Shown: positions 34,382 through 43,327 of the stretch, piece by piece | Numbering within the stretch: the first letter of the stretch is position 1 | How the letters are laid out: each line of letters begins with the position of its first letter | Assembly (NCBI GenBank): GCA_016706685.1 | Contig: JADJJE010000021.1 | Coordinates: forward strand, 62,001-126,000 | Direction: 5' to 3' | Source: Sandaracinaceae bacterium | GTDB taxonomy: Bacteria > Myxococcota_A > Polyangia > Polyangiales > Houyiibacteriaceae | Length of the DNA: 64,000 nt | The notes under the pieces: model-generated | Database searches by the model: none | What the model saw: only the letters and a program-made list of their open reading frames with translations | Told to the model about the DNA's origin: nothing | Translations under genes and position numbers: made by a program

Positions 34382-34459
34382 CAGCGCGCGACACTATCAC
34401 CAACGCCTCTCACGCCCGTGGGCCACGGGCCGCCGCCGGAGGGTGCTACGCTGGCAGCC

Positions 34460-35368
34460 ATGACCGTTCGCTGGGCTCCTCCCCTCCTGGCGCTCGCCGC
34501 GCTGCTGGCTGCGTCTCACCACGGCGCCGCCCAGGCTCCCGCGCGCAGCGTGGTCCAGCTCCTGGACGCCGGCGCCGAGCCGCGCATGGCGCTGCGCTAC
34601 GCCACGCCGCTCGGGGCGCGCGAGGCCGTGATGCTGACCACCCGCGCCAGCACGCGCGTGGGCATGATGGGCTTCGGTGGCGGCCAGAGCACGCCGCTGC
34701 CGGGCACGCGCGTCCTGGTGGAGGTGGGCCCCATCGCCGACGCCGGCGCCGACCGGCTGATGGTCCCCTTCCGCTTCACGGCGGTGGACGCGCTGCCCAC
34801 CGAGGGCGTGTCCCCCGAGGACGTGGCCCGCGCTCAGCGCGAGCTCCAGCCGCTGGTGGGCCTCGAGGGCTTCCAGCTCATCGACCGGCAGGGCGTGGGC
34901 ACCGGCGTGGACCTCGTGATCCCGCCCGGCACCTCGCCCGCCCTCGCCGAGCAGCTGCAGCAGCTGCGCCGCGGGCTGCGCGACATGTTCGCGCCCTTCC
35001 CGAGCGAGCCCGTGGGCCTGGGCGCGGTGTGGGAGGTGCGCACCCCCGTGCAGAGCCACGGCGTGGCCGCCGAGCAGATCACCACCTACCGACTGCGCGC
35101 GCGCGCCGGGGACGAGATTGGCCTCGACGTGCAGATCGCCCAGACGGCCCCAGCCCAAGCCCTGCCCGACCCGCAGCCGGGCCTGCGCGCGCGCCTCGAG
35201 AGCCTCGCCACCACGGGGTCCGGCACCATGGAGCTGAAGCTCAGCCATCTGGTGCCCGCCATCCACTGGAGCTCGCGCTCGGTGGTGCAGTCCACCGTGT
35301 CCGTCGAGGGCTTCGAGCAGCCCATGCGGGCCGAGCTGGACCTCGAGGTGTGGCTCGGGCTGCCTTGA
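34460..35368 (+). CDS. Secreted protein of unknown function
   Basis: A 302-residue protein with a cleavable signal peptide (hydrophobic core about 8-20, A-A-Q-A end). The mature sequence contains no Cys. It is rich in beta strands with repeated V/L-rich segments, and has a G-M-M-G-F-G-G-G-Q turn near residue 70 and a G-S-G-T-M-E-L-K-L-S-H-L-V-P segment near 255. The overall pattern resembles periplasmic proteins of two repeated alpha/beta-barrel lobes, but no family is recognised with certainty. It is a single plus-strand gene, followed by a hairpin before the convergent lipoprotein gene. Confidence 0.72.
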   Translation: MTVRWAPPLLALAALLAASHHGAAQAPARSVVQLLDAGAEPRMALRYATPLGAREAVMLTTRASTRVGMMGFGGGQSTPLPGTRVLVEVGPIADAGADRLMVPFRFTAVDALPTEGVSPEDVARAQRELQPLVGLEGFQLIDRQGVGTGVDLVIPPGTSPALAEQLQQLRRGLRDMFAPFPSEPVGLGAVWEVRTPVQSHGVAAEQITTYRLRARAGDEIGLDVQIAQTAPAQALPDPQPGLRARLESLATTGSGTMELKLSHLVPAIHWSSRSVVQSTVSVEGFEQPMRAELDLEVWLGLP

Positions 35369-35385
35369 ACCCCCCAAACGCGAAA

Positions 35386-35413
35386 CGGCCGCACCCCCGA
35401 AGGAGCGCGGCCG
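35386..35413. terminator. Hairpin between convergent genes
   Basis: CGGCCGC (35386-35392) and GCGGCCG (35407-35413) are perfect complements with a 14-nt loop, in the 67-bp space between the secreted protein gene and the beta-helix lipoprotein gene. No T tract is seen; a bidirectional terminator is plausible. Confidence 0.45.
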
Positions 35414-35435
35414 CCGCGTGTTCAGCCGAGAGGGC

Positions 35436-36818
35436 TCAGTTGGCCGGGAACGAGGTCCAGCCGGTGGTCCAGTTGGTGCCGTTCGGGGCGAAGGCGCCAG
35501 CGTAGGTCGCCGTCGTGTCGAAGCCGGCGGGCGGGGTGGCCTGGGCGTTCAGCGCGGTGTTGGTCGGCACGTAGTTCGGAGCCGTGGTGCTCGTCGAGCC
35601 GATCATCGGGTTGGTGGCCAAGGTGTTGTTCCGGGCAGCGTCCTCGATGGCGGTCTGCTCGACGAAGCCGTTGTCGTCGTTGTCGGCCGGCACGGTGGCC
35701 TCGTCGTCGTAGGCGCCGTTGCCGAAGAAGAAGCTGCGCTCGATGGAGATGTTCGTCGGCCACTCGGTGGAGAGGTCGTTGGTGGTGGCGCGCAGGTCGA
35801 TGGGCTCGCCGCCGAAGCTGGAGATGATGAAGTTGCGCAGGGTGGCGCGGGTGCCCTCACGGAGGACCATGCCACGCGTGGTGGTGGTGCCGATCATGGT
35901 GGCGTTGAAGATGGTGGGGTTGCTGCGCGGGGTGGCCAGCTCCATCGAGCCGTAGTTGTCGGCCTCGAAGCCCGCGTCGCCGATGCCCTCGAACTGGTGG
36001 ACGACGAGGAACTGCACGTTGCCGCGCCAGCCCTGGTCCCAGTCGAGGCTGTCGTCCGACGCGCCGGAGATGACGACGTGGTCCATGCCGGCGGTGCCGC
36101 CGAAGAACTCGATGCCGTCATCCTTGCCGCGGTGGACCTGGATGTAGCTCAGGGTCGTGCCGGAGCCACAGCCCGCCAGCGTCAGGCCGTTGAGCTCGTT
36201 GTCCGTGGAGAACTCGTCGCCGCCGAACTCGATGCGCACGTACTCGAGGTGGCCACAGCTGCTGGCGTCGTTGTTGCCGCCGTAGATTCCACGCGCATCG
36301 GTCGGGTCAACACCCTCGAGGTTGTCCGTAAAGACGCCGGCGGTGTCGGTGCCGTTGTTCAGCGTGGCGCTGCCGAGCAGGGCGACGCCCGCCCAGTCGC
36401 CCGTGATGCGGTCGCCCACGGCGTTGCCGGAGGTGAACACGATGGGCAAAGCGGCGGTGCCGATGGCCTCGAGCTGTGACCCGCTCGACACGATCAGCGC
36501 AGCGACCTCGCTGCCATCGGTGTCACCGTAGATGGTCGTGCCCGGCTCGATGGTGAGCGTGGAGTTGCCGGTCACGAAGACCTTGCCGACGAGCAGGTAG
36601 CTGTCGCAGGCCCAGGTGGTGTCGGTGGTGATGTCGCCCATGACCATGACGTCGCCCGAGGCGGGGCAGCCGTCGCCCTGGTCGACTCCGCCCATGTCCG
36701 GAAGGGTGGTGGTGGTGGTGGTGGTCGTCGTCGTGGTCATGCCACTGTCGTCGCCACAACCCGCGCCGAAGGCGCCGATGCCTAGAACCAAGGAGCAGAT
36801 TTGGATTTTGCGATTCAT
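35436..36818 (-). CDS. Beta-helix-type lipoprotein of the TonB receptor operon
   Basis: A 460-residue lipoprotein. The start at 36818 has GAGGAC about 9 bp upstream and yields a signal peptide ending A-F-G-A-G-C (Cys21). A run of eleven or so Thr follows, then the same beta-helix rungs seen in the protein at 22282-23700: I-T-T-D-T-T-W-A-C, L-T-I-E-P-G-T, E-Y-V-R-I-E-F-G-G, D-S-L-D-W-D-Q-G-W. It is 38 bp downstream of the TonB-dependent receptor, so the pair is almost certainly co-expressed. It is probably the surface partner that captures the ligand for the receptor; the ligand is unknown. Confidence 0.85.
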   Translation of the reverse strand: MNRKIQICSLVLGIGAFGAGCGDDSGMTTTTTTTTTTTLPDMGGVDQGDGCPASGDVMVMGDITTDTTWACDSYLLVGKVFVTGNSTLTIEPGTTIYGDTDGSEVAALIVSSGSQLEAIGTAALPIVFTSGNAVGDRITGDWAGVALLGSATLNNGTDTAGVFTDNLEGVDPTDARGIYGGNNDASSCGHLEYVRIEFGGDEFSTDNELNGLTLAGCGSGTTLSYIQVHRGKDDGIEFFGGTAGMDHVVISGASDDSLDWDQGWRGNVQFLVVHQFEGIGDAGFEADNYGSMELATPRSNPTIFNATMIGTTTTRGMVLREGTRATLRNFIISSFGGEPIDLRATTNDLSTEWPTNISIERSFFFGNGAYDDEATVPADNDDNGFVEQTAIEDAARNNTLATNPMIGSTSTTAPNYVPTNTALNAQATPPAGFDTTATYAGAFAPNGTNWTTGWTSFPAN

Positions 36819-36856
36819 AAGGTCCTCATTTGCCCCCATTGGGTGGGCATATCTTG

Positions 36857-39853
36857 CTAGTACGTGTACTCGAGTCCGATGGAGAAAGTGGCGCCTGGCG
36901 TGACGCTTCCTTCGAGGAAGCTGCCCTGCCGCCAGTCTTGCCGTTGGAACAACATGTTCTTGAACTTCAGCTTCAACTTGAGATGCTCGTTGGCCTCCCA
37001 AGAGGCGACGAAGTCCAGCTGGTGAAAAGGCATTCTCCGGATGTTTGGGAGAATGGTTTCGCCGGTTCGCACGCCCACGTCGGTTACCCGTGGGCCCACC
37101 ACGTTGTAGACCAACGCAGCGGAGAAGCCCGAGACAGGTTCGTCAAATCGAAGTGACAGATTGAAGACGAAGGGCGCCTGACCCGGCACCGGAACGTTGT
37201 CCGGAATCACGGAACCGGTGTCTTGGACGAGATCGAGACGCGAAGTGAGGACGGTGACATTTCCGTACAGGCTGAAGTGACGGAGCGCCTGGTGGATGCG
37301 CTCGAAGCCAATCGCCACCTCGACCTCGCCTCCCGCCACATAGCCCCGGCCCGCGTTTCGGTACACGGTGGCGTAGGACGCCGCGTTCAAGATCTGCGCA
37401 TAGATGAAGCCGTCGAGCTCCTTGTAGAAGGCAGACACCGTGACGCGCTCGCTCTCCGAGAAGAACCACTCCCAGCGTGCGTCCACGTTGTGGATGCGGG
37501 TGCTGTCGATGGTGGGGTCGCCCACCGTGTTTCGGTCACGCTGGAAGTCGTAGTACTGATATGGAGCGAGCTGGCGCACCTGAGGGCGCACCATGGTCAT
37601 GCCGTAGGAGAGGCGCAGGTTCATCCCGTCGCGCAAGGTGTACTTGAGCGCGGCGGCGGGAAGCACGTTGATGTCCGTGCGGTTGGTCCCCACAGGTTCC
37701 GTGGTGCTGTTCTCGAAGGGGCTGGCGCTCTCCACGAACTGGTCGAAGACCTCGAGGCGCGCGCCGCCGTTGAGCGACAGGTCCCGCACGATGGGCGTCT
37801 CGACGCTCACGAAGCCGGAGTACAGCGACTGAGTGGAGGTGTAGCTGTCGAAGTCGCTCGTTTGCTCCTCGAGGCGGGTCAGCGTGCCGATCCCCTCGTC
37901 GCTGAACAGTTCCTCGACAGGCGCCGCATAGAGCGTCTGCGGCCTCTCCCCTGGCTCCTGGAACATGCGGAAGCGCCGGTTCAGCAGCGAGCGGTCGGAG
38001 CGCCGAAAGCCACCGCCCACGAGCCCACTCGCTTCACCCGCGCTCGTGGACCAGAGAGGGATCTGCAGGTTGGTGTCCACACCGAGATCACGCTGGTTGA
38101 GGTCGCTGTAGAAGCGCTCGCCAGAGCTCGAGCGCTCGAGCCAACGCTGGAGTCCCGAAACCGGTCCGACAACGACCGAGCGGCGGTCGGGCTCGTCACG
38201 GCGACCGAGGCCTGCAAACGCCGTCCAGCGGAGGCGCAGCTCCGTGTCGCCCAGGTTGCGGTGGTCTCCGCGCAGCTGGTTGAAGAAGAGCGTGCGCGCG
38301 ATGTACTGGAACTGCCAGCGTTCGGTCGGTGCGCCCGAGTCGATCTCGGAGATGATGCCCTCGAGCCGCTCGACGGTGTCCTCGGTGCTGCGGTTGAACA
38401 GCGCGAGATAGCTGATGGTGCTGTCCGCGGTCAGGTCCAACGACGCGGTCCCGAGTAGGTTCAGGCTGACCTCGCGCTGGCCGCGCTCACCCTCGAGGTC
38501 GTTGAACGCCTCGAGCGAGCCATCCTCTGTGACTCGCGGGCGCGAGCGGTTGATGCCGGACTCACGACTGGTGTCGTTGCTGTAGCCCGCGGTGAGCAGG
38601 TATCCGAAGCGACGGCCCTCGCCGAGGCTGTGCGAGTTGCCGATCGACCCGTCTACCCCGATGTTCGGGATCCCGGTGGACTCTTCGAACTGCCACGTGT
38701 TGTCGAGGGTGCGCGCGATCGCATCGACTTCGTCGCCAGAGAACCCGCTGCGGGAGGGTGCGACGTTCTGGTTCGGCACCGTGCTCGGCAGCTCACGAGA
38801 GCGGTCGAAGCCGGTCCAATCGAGGCGCCCACCGTCATAGTCCAGCACCGGACGAAAGGTGGTCATGGTGTTGGCCCCCACGCTGGCTCCCAGCTGCAGC
38901 GTGAACTCGGTGGGGAACTGCACGGTGCGCACGTCCACCACGCCGCCAGCCCAAGACGAGGTCATCTCCGGGAGGAACGTCTTCAGCACGGCGAGGTTCT
39001 CGATGATGCTGGTGGGGAAGAGGTCGAGGTCCACGCCCGGGATGTCCGGGTCGGTACTCGGCACGGGCGTGCCGTTGATGAGCACTTGCACGTACTGGCC
39101 CTGCAGGCCCCGGATGATGGGCTGGTCGTTCTCGATCAACACACCCGCTACCTGGCGCGCGCCATCCGACGCGTTGCTGGCGCCGCTGCGGCTCATGCCC
39201 TCCGAGGTGTTGATGTCCTGGGCCACGGCGGCCGCCTGCTGGATGGCCTGACCCGCCGACTCACCCGACATGTCCGCGCGGTAGGTCACCTCGACGGCAT
39301 CCACGGCCACGTCGCTCTCCTCGTTGATCGGGTCCAGCATCAAACGCAGCGGCGTGATCCGCCCCTGAGCCACGCGCACCACGATGCGAGCCCCGTGATA
39401 CAGGTCGTAGTAGCTGCGCACCGTGTAGCGCCCCGGCCGCACGTACAGATGAAAGCGCCCCTCGGCGTCGCTGAGCGTGGTCTCGGGCGGGCCATCCGCG
39501 CGCTGCACGATCACCGGCGCATCCGCGAGCGGCAGCTGCGTGGCCGAGTCCATGATCTGACCACCGATGCCCGTGGTCGTGTCGATCTCACGCGTCACGA
39601 CCGGCGCGATCACCGGCTCGGGCTGAGGCGCGGGTTCCGGCTCGGGCTCGGGGGTGGGCTCCGGAGCCGCTTCGGGTTCGGTCCCCGCGTCGGGTGCCGG
39701 CTCACTCTCCGTCTCGACGCCGGCGTCGGGCGCCGGCGCGGTCTGCGCCTCCGCATGCGCCAGGCCGCCCGCCAGGATCAGCAACGCGAGCAGTGTTTGG
39801 ACGGACGTAGCCCTCGCGCACGTTCGTACGTTGGCATTCACAGGGAACCTCAT
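36857..39853 (-). CDS. TonB-dependent outer-membrane receptor with carboxypeptidase-regulatory-like N-domain
   Basis: A 998-residue outer-membrane receptor. A signal peptide (to about residue 36) is followed by a Pro/Glu/Asp-rich linker (40-85) and a beta-sandwich of the carboxypeptidase-regulatory type (about 95-175: G-G-Q-I-M-D-S-A-T, G-R-F-H-L-Y-V-R-P-G-R-Y). A plug domain (about 190-330) has D-Q-P-I-I-R-G-L-Q-G-Q-Y-V-Q-V-L-I-N-G. The rest is a beta barrel ending in E-Y-T-Y, an aromatic terminus. It is full length. It is flanked by two ExbD genes upstream and the beta-helix lipoprotein downstream. No siderophore or vitamin gene indicates the substrate. Confidence 0.93.
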   Translation of the reverse strand: MRFPVNANVRTCARATSVQTLLALLILAGGLAHAEAQTAPAPDAGVETESEPAPDAGTEPEAAPEPTPEPEPEPAPQPEPVIAPVVTREIDTTTGIGGQIMDSATQLPLADAPVIVQRADGPPETTLSDAEGRFHLYVRPGRYTVRSYYDLYHGARIVVRVAQGRITPLRLMLDPINEESDVAVDAVEVTYRADMSGESAGQAIQQAAAVAQDINTSEGMSRSGASNASDGARQVAGVLIENDQPIIRGLQGQYVQVLINGTPVPSTDPDIPGVDLDLFPTSIIENLAVLKTFLPEMTSSWAGGVVDVRTVQFPTEFTLQLGASVGANTMTTFRPVLDYDGGRLDWTGFDRSRELPSTVPNQNVAPSRSGFSGDEVDAIARTLDNTWQFEESTGIPNIGVDGSIGNSHSLGEGRRFGYLLTAGYSNDTSRESGINRSRPRVTEDGSLEAFNDLEGERGQREVSLNLLGTASLDLTADSTISYLALFNRSTEDTVERLEGIISEIDSGAPTERWQFQYIARTLFFNQLRGDHRNLGDTELRLRWTAFAGLGRRDEPDRRSVVVGPVSGLQRWLERSSSGERFYSDLNQRDLGVDTNLQIPLWSTSAGEASGLVGGGFRRSDRSLLNRRFRMFQEPGERPQTLYAAPVEELFSDEGIGTLTRLEEQTSDFDSYTSTQSLYSGFVSVETPIVRDLSLNGGARLEVFDQFVESASPFENSTTEPVGTNRTDINVLPAAALKYTLRDGMNLRLSYGMTMVRPQVRQLAPYQYYDFQRDRNTVGDPTIDSTRIHNVDARWEWFFSESERVTVSAFYKELDGFIYAQILNAASYATVYRNAGRGYVAGGEVEVAIGFERIHQALRHFSLYGNVTVLTSRLDLVQDTGSVIPDNVPVPGQAPFVFNLSLRFDEPVSGFSAALVYNVVGPRVTDVGVRTGETILPNIRRMPFHQLDFVASWEANEHLKLKLKFKNMLFQRQDWRQGSFLEGSVTPGATFSIGLEYTY

Positions 39854-39914
39854 GGTGTTCTGCGGGGGGCGCGCATGCAGCGGCGAGCCCTGCCCGGGGG
39901 GAGAGAACGGGGGC

Positions 39915-40361
39915 TTAGTTCAAGCGCTCCGTCATGACTGCGATGTGTGCGGCGCCGCCGCCGCGCGCGAGGTCCATCACGTCCATCGCGCGCTCGAAGC
40001 TGACGTTGTCCGCCGCGTCGAAGTAGACCTTGCGCTCGTTGCGCGCGACCAACATGCCGCGCAGGCGCTGGGGGAAGACGTTGTCGGGGTACACGTCCTG
40101 GTTGATCTGGATGTGACCCTGCGCGTTCACGGTGACCACGATGGGCTGGAGCGCATTGGGGTCCGGCGGTACGACCTCGGCGTTCTCGTCGGCCTTGGGT
40201 GGCACGTGAATCCAGAACTTGGCGTGCATCATGGGCATGACCACCATGAAGATGATCAGCAGCACGAGCACCACGTCCACCAGCGGCGTGACGTTCATCT
40301 CGGGCGTGCCAACGCCCTTCTTCTTCTTCTTGCCGTGACCTGTATCGAGATCCATGCCCAT
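39915..40361 (-). CDS. exbD: ExbD-family protein (second of pair)
   Basis: A 148-residue protein with a Lys-rich N-terminus (K-K-K-K-K at about 11-15), the M-N-V-T-P-L-V-D-V-V-L-V motif with proton-path Asp at about residue 29, one transmembrane helix, and a periplasmic domain. It starts 14 bp after the preceding ExbD gene. The two ExbD proteins differ in their periplasmic parts, so they may form a heteromeric stalk in the ExbB ring. The local TonB-dependent receptor gene follows 61 bp later. Confidence 0.9.
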   Translation of the reverse strand: MGMDLDTGHGKKKKKGVGTPEMNVTPLVDVVLVLLIIFMVVMPMMHAKFWIHVPPKADENAEVVPPDPNALQPIVVTVNAQGHIQINQDVYPDNVFPQRLRGMLVARNERKVYFDAADNVSFERAMDVMDLARGGGAAHIAVMTERLN

Positions 40362-40375
40362 GACGAAGGTCCCTC

Positions 40376-40855
40376 CTAGTGTTCCTGGCTAGCCACGAGC
40401 GTGCCGCTGGGCGCGCTGCCGGTGCTGGCCTGGGCGCCCTCACCCTGCCGCGCGTTCACGCGCAGGGACACGCCGGGGAAGCCGATCTCGCGGCAGAGGT
40501 GCATCATCTCGCGCACCCGCACGTACTGCACGGCGCTGTCCACGCGCAGCACCACCTTGCGGCGCGGCTGCGAGGTGTGCTGCTGGCGCAGGAAGGCCTC
40601 GAACTCGTCGTTGCGGATGGCCGTGGTGTCGAAGTAGAAGTGGCCGTCGCGCGTGATGGAGACGAGGAACGGCTCCATCTCGGAGTCGTCGTCCGCGTCC
40701 TTGTTCTCGACGCTGGGCACATCGATGCTGAGACCCTCTTCCATCGCCGGCAGCACCACCATGAAGATGATGAGCAGCACGAGCACGACGTCGACGAGCG
40801 GCGTCACGTTCATGGCGGGGCGCGGCCGGTTGTTGCCTTTGCGAGAGAGTCCCAT
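40376..40855 (-). CDS. exbD: ExbD-family protein (first of pair)
   Basis: A 159-residue protein: short basic N-terminus, M-N-V-T-P-L-V-D-V-V-L-V with the conserved Asp at about 22, one transmembrane helix to about residue 40, then a periplasmic domain with an acidic loop (D-A-D-D-D-S-E) and a C-terminal Ala/Ser/Gly-rich tail. It begins 8 bp downstream of exbB. Two consecutive ExbD genes after one ExbB is a recurrent arrangement in TonB systems dedicated to one receptor. Confidence 0.9.
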   Translation of the reverse strand: MGLSRKGNNRPRPAMNVTPLVDVVLVLLIIFMVVLPAMEEGLSIDVPSVENKDADDDSEMEPFLVSITRDGHFYFDTTAIRNDEFEAFLRQQHTSQPRRKVVLRVDSAVQYVRVREMMHLCREIGFPGVSLRVNARQGEGAQASTGSAPSGTLVASQEH

Positions 40856-40863
40856 GGTGTTCC

Positions 40864-41595
40864 TCAGGCCATCGCCACGGCGCCGTCGTGGGCGCTGTGG
40901 GCGGGGGCCGCGTCGCTCTCGGGCACGCGCTTGTAGGAGCCGGCCTCGAGCTGGTCGATGAGCTCGCTGCCCGCGTTGGCGAGGCCCGCCTCGTACTTGG
41001 CGATGCGGCCGTTCAGGTAGTTGAAGAGGAGCACGGTGGGGATGGCCACCGCGAGGCCGTAGCCCGTGACGATGAGCGCCTCGCCGATGGCCGCGCCGAT
41101 GGTGCCGATGCCGCCGCCGCCCTCGCTCGAGATGAGCGTGAAGGCGTTCAAGATGCCGAGCACGGTGCCCAGCAGGCCGACGAACGGCGCGGTGCTGCCC
41201 GTGGAGGCCAGCACGTTCATGCCACGGTTGAGGCTGGCGGAGAGCTGCTCGCCGCGGCGCTCGAGGGCGCGGCCGGCCAGCTCGGCGGCCTTCTCACGGC
41301 TGTGACCCTCGGCGGTGCGCGCCATGAACACGGTCAGGCCGGTCTCGATGAAGTTGGCCAGGTGGCTGCCCTGGTTCTCCTTCGCGATGGCCACCACGGC
41401 CTCGTGGTCACCCGCAGCCAGCTTGCGCCCGGCGGCCTTCGCGAACGCCCGCGACTTGCGCGCGCTCATGAAGAGCAGGATGAGCCGGTCGACCACGACC
41501 GCGATGCACGAGACCGCCTGCAACGTCAGCACGACGACAACGCCGCGGACGAGGTTGTTCATGCTGCCCCAGAGGTGAACGACGTCCATGTCCAT
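40864..41595 (-). CDS. exbB: ExbB/TolQ/MotA-family proton channel of the second TonB system
   Basis: A 243-residue inner-membrane protein with three transmembrane regions (about 12-34, 125-150, 165-190). The conserved S-T-A-P-F-V-G-L-L-G-T-V-L-G and I-G-A-A-I-G-E-A-L-I-V-T-G-Y-G-L-A-V-A-I-P blocks define the family. The start at 41595 (Met-Asp-Met-Asp) was chosen because homology begins there; an upstream extension would overlap the TonB-like gene and has no coding character. It lies 31 bp after that gene. It shares only the family core with the ExbB at 5.2-5.8 kb. Confidence 0.9.
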   Translation of the reverse strand: MDMDVVHLWGSMNNLVRGVVVVLTLQAVSCIAVVVDRLILLFMSARKSRAFAKAAGRKLAAGDHEAVVAIAKENQGSHLANFIETGLTVFMARTAEGHSREKAAELAGRALERRGEQLSASLNRGMNVLASTGSTAPFVGLLGTVLGILNAFTLISSEGGGGIGTIGAAIGEALIVTGYGLAVAIPTVLLFNYLNGRIAKYEAGLANAGSELIDQLEAGSYKRVPESDAAPAHSAHDGAVAMA

Positions 41596-41626
41596 GATGT
41601 TTTTCTCTCTTGCTTGCTGGCGGCGC

Positions 41627-42403
41627 TCAGGTGCGCGGCGTGATGACGAAGGTGCGGATGGCGGGGTAGGGGACGGCGGTACCGTCCGGGAGCGTGGCGG
41701 GCGCGAACACCCACTGGGTGGCGCAGTCGATGACCAGGGACTCGGGCACGGCCGAGTCACCCTCCATGACGGTGGCGTTCACGACGCGGCCGTCGGCGCC
41801 GACCATGGCGCGCACGCGGATGGTCACGGTGCGGGCGCCGAGCGCGGCACCCACCTGGTCGGGGATGATGAGGCTGCGGCAGCCGCTCTGGTCGGCCAGG
41901 AAGCGCGCGCGGCGAATGGTCTCGCGCTCTTGCTCGGGCGCGCGCTCCACCACGCGGGGCAGCTCCACCACGGGCGGCCGCACGGGCGGCGTGGGCACGG
42001 CCGGCCCGCTGCCCTCGCCCATCACGGCGTCGTTCTCGATGGGGCCCACGTGGTTCACGGCGGCCAGCTCACCGTCGGCCTCTTCGGGCCGCTCGTCCGG
42101 GATGCCCGAGGGCGGGCCATCCAGCACGGGGCGCTGGCCCACGGGCTCGTTCGGCGCGCGGCGCACGGGAGGCGGCGGCGGCGGCGGGGGCGGAGCCTCC
42201 TCGGGCTCGGGGGCGGCCATGGGCAGCTCCTCGAACGTGACGTCGCGGTCCGGTCGGTTGGGCTGCATGGCACGCACGGTGGCCATGGTGGCGGCGAGCG
42301 CCGAGCCGAGCAGCAGGAAGACGAGCCCCGAAATCGCCAGCGACGCGGCGCGGCGGCCTCGGCCCTCTTCTTTGTCGGCGTCTTGGTCGAAGTCGTTGAA
42401 CAC
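41627..42403 (-). CDS. TonB-like energy transducer of the second system
   Basis: A 258-residue protein with a charged cytoplasmic N-terminus, one transmembrane helix at about 22-44, a Pro-rich spacer including a run of nine Pro near residue 72, and a C-terminal domain from about 165. That domain has V-T-I-R-V-R-A-M-V-G-A-D-G-R-V-V-N-A-T-V and ends with a F-V-I-T-P strand, the general TonB C-domain form. It is the first gene of the TonB-ExbB-ExbD-ExbD-receptor-lipoprotein series and lies 39 bp after the OmpR-type regulator gene. Confidence 0.82.
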   Translation of the reverse strand: MFNDFDQDADKEEGRGRRAASLAISGLVFLLLGSALAATMATVRAMQPNRPDRDVTFEELPMAAPEPEEAPPPPPPPPPVRRAPNEPVGQRPVLDGPPSGIPDERPEEADGELAAVNHVGPIENDAVMGEGSGPAVPTPPVRPPVVELPRVVERAPEQERETIRRARFLADQSGCRSLIIPDQVGAALGARTVTIRVRAMVGADGRVVNATVMEGDSAVPESLVIDCATQWVFAPATLPDGTAVPYPAIRTFVITPRT

Positions 42404-42442
42404 GGTGAGTGTGTTTTAGGGATCGAGCGTGACGGTCAGGTG

Positions 42443-43189
42443 TCAGCCGCGTACCGAATGTGCGCGGGCGTGTGACCTTTCGGTGGCATCCGACCCGCGA
42501 TCGAGCGCGTCGCCACGGAAGCGATATCCAAAGCCACGGACGGTCTCCAGCACGCGGCTGGCGTCACCCAGCTTCTCCCGCAGGCGCTTGATGTGGGTGT
42601 CCACGGTCCGGCGGTCGAGCGAGTCCGGGTGGTTCCAGACCTCGTCCAGGAGGCGCGCGCGCGAGAGCACCATGCCGCCGTGGCGGGCCAGGTGCGCCAG
42701 CAAGCGGAACTCCATGGCGGTGAGCTCGAGCGGCGCGCCGTCGAACGTCACCTGGTGCTGCGGGATGTCGATGATCAGGCGCCCCGCCGACACCACGTCC
42801 GGGCTCACGCTGGGGGCCTTCGAGCGACGCAGCAGGGCCCTTACACGAAGGGCGATCTCGCGCCGCGGCACGGGCTGCTGCACCAGGTCGTCGGCGCCCA
42901 GCTCGAACGCCACGATGCGGTCGATCTCGTCGATCTCGCGGCCCAGCACCAGCACCAGCGGCTCACCGCCCTGCACCCGGTCCCGCAGGCGGCGCAGGAA
43001 CTCCGAGGTGCTCATGTCGGGCAGCGGCGAGGCCACCACGAAGACCACCGGCGGGTCCAGCACGAGCGCGAGCGCGTCGCGCCCCGTCTCGGCGTAGCGC
43101 ATCAGGACCGGATCGGACGCGAGCTCGGGGACGAGCGCCGCGTGCAGCGCGGCGTCCGCGATGACACAACAACAGGAGGAGAACATCCA
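42443..43189 (-). CDS. OmpR/PhoB-type regulator with a degenerate receiver domain
   Basis: A protein of about 248 residues. The C-terminal winged helix is intact: L-T-A-M-E-F-R-L-L-A-H-L, then R-T-V-D-T-H-I-K-R-L-R-E-K-L-G and E-T-V-R-G-F-G-Y-R-F. The N-terminal receiver aligns well in L-P-D-M-S and F-E-L-G-A-D-D, but the phosphate-accepting Asp is Ala52, the switch Thr/Ser position is Gly, and the conserved Lys is Gln. It is therefore unlikely to be phosphorylated and may act constitutively or by ligand or partner binding. The start is uncertain (43189 chosen; 43252 possible). It immediately precedes the second TonB operon. Confidence 0.82.
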   Translation of the reverse strand, partial: WMFSSCCCVIADAALHAALVPELASDPVLMRYAETGRDALALVLDPPVVFVVASPLPDMSTSEFLRRLRDRVQGGEPLVLVLGREIDEIDRIVAFELGADDLVQQPVPRREIALRVRALLRRSKAPSVSPDVVSAGRLIIDIPQHQVTFDGAPLELTAMEFRLLAHLARHGGMVLSRARLLDEVWNHPDSLDRRTVDTHIKRLREKLGDASRVLETVRGFGYRFRGDALDRGSDATERSHARAHSVRG

Positions 43190-43327
43190 TGTGACGGTGA
43201 CCGCCCCGCGTGACAACTGTGTGGAGCCAGGGTTGCAAAGCGACAAACTCATGGAGGCTGGCGCGGGTCGCCGTGGCACGGGTCGCGTGGGATGGTGGAC
43301 TCGAACCCCCTAGCCCCGGAGACGTGC

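Noticed and set aside
36707..36740. GGT/GTC trinucleotide run as a microsatellite-like repeat element.
   Set aside because: It lies inside the lipoprotein gene and encodes a poly-Thr linker just after the lipidation site. It is a normal low-complexity linker, though it could vary in length.
43294..43310. tRNA T-arm-like sequence on the minus strand (a GGTTCGAGTCC-type core).
   Set aside because: The stem does not pair fully, and the remaining 50 bases of a tRNA would lie inside the osmC coding region without acceptor or anticodon stems.
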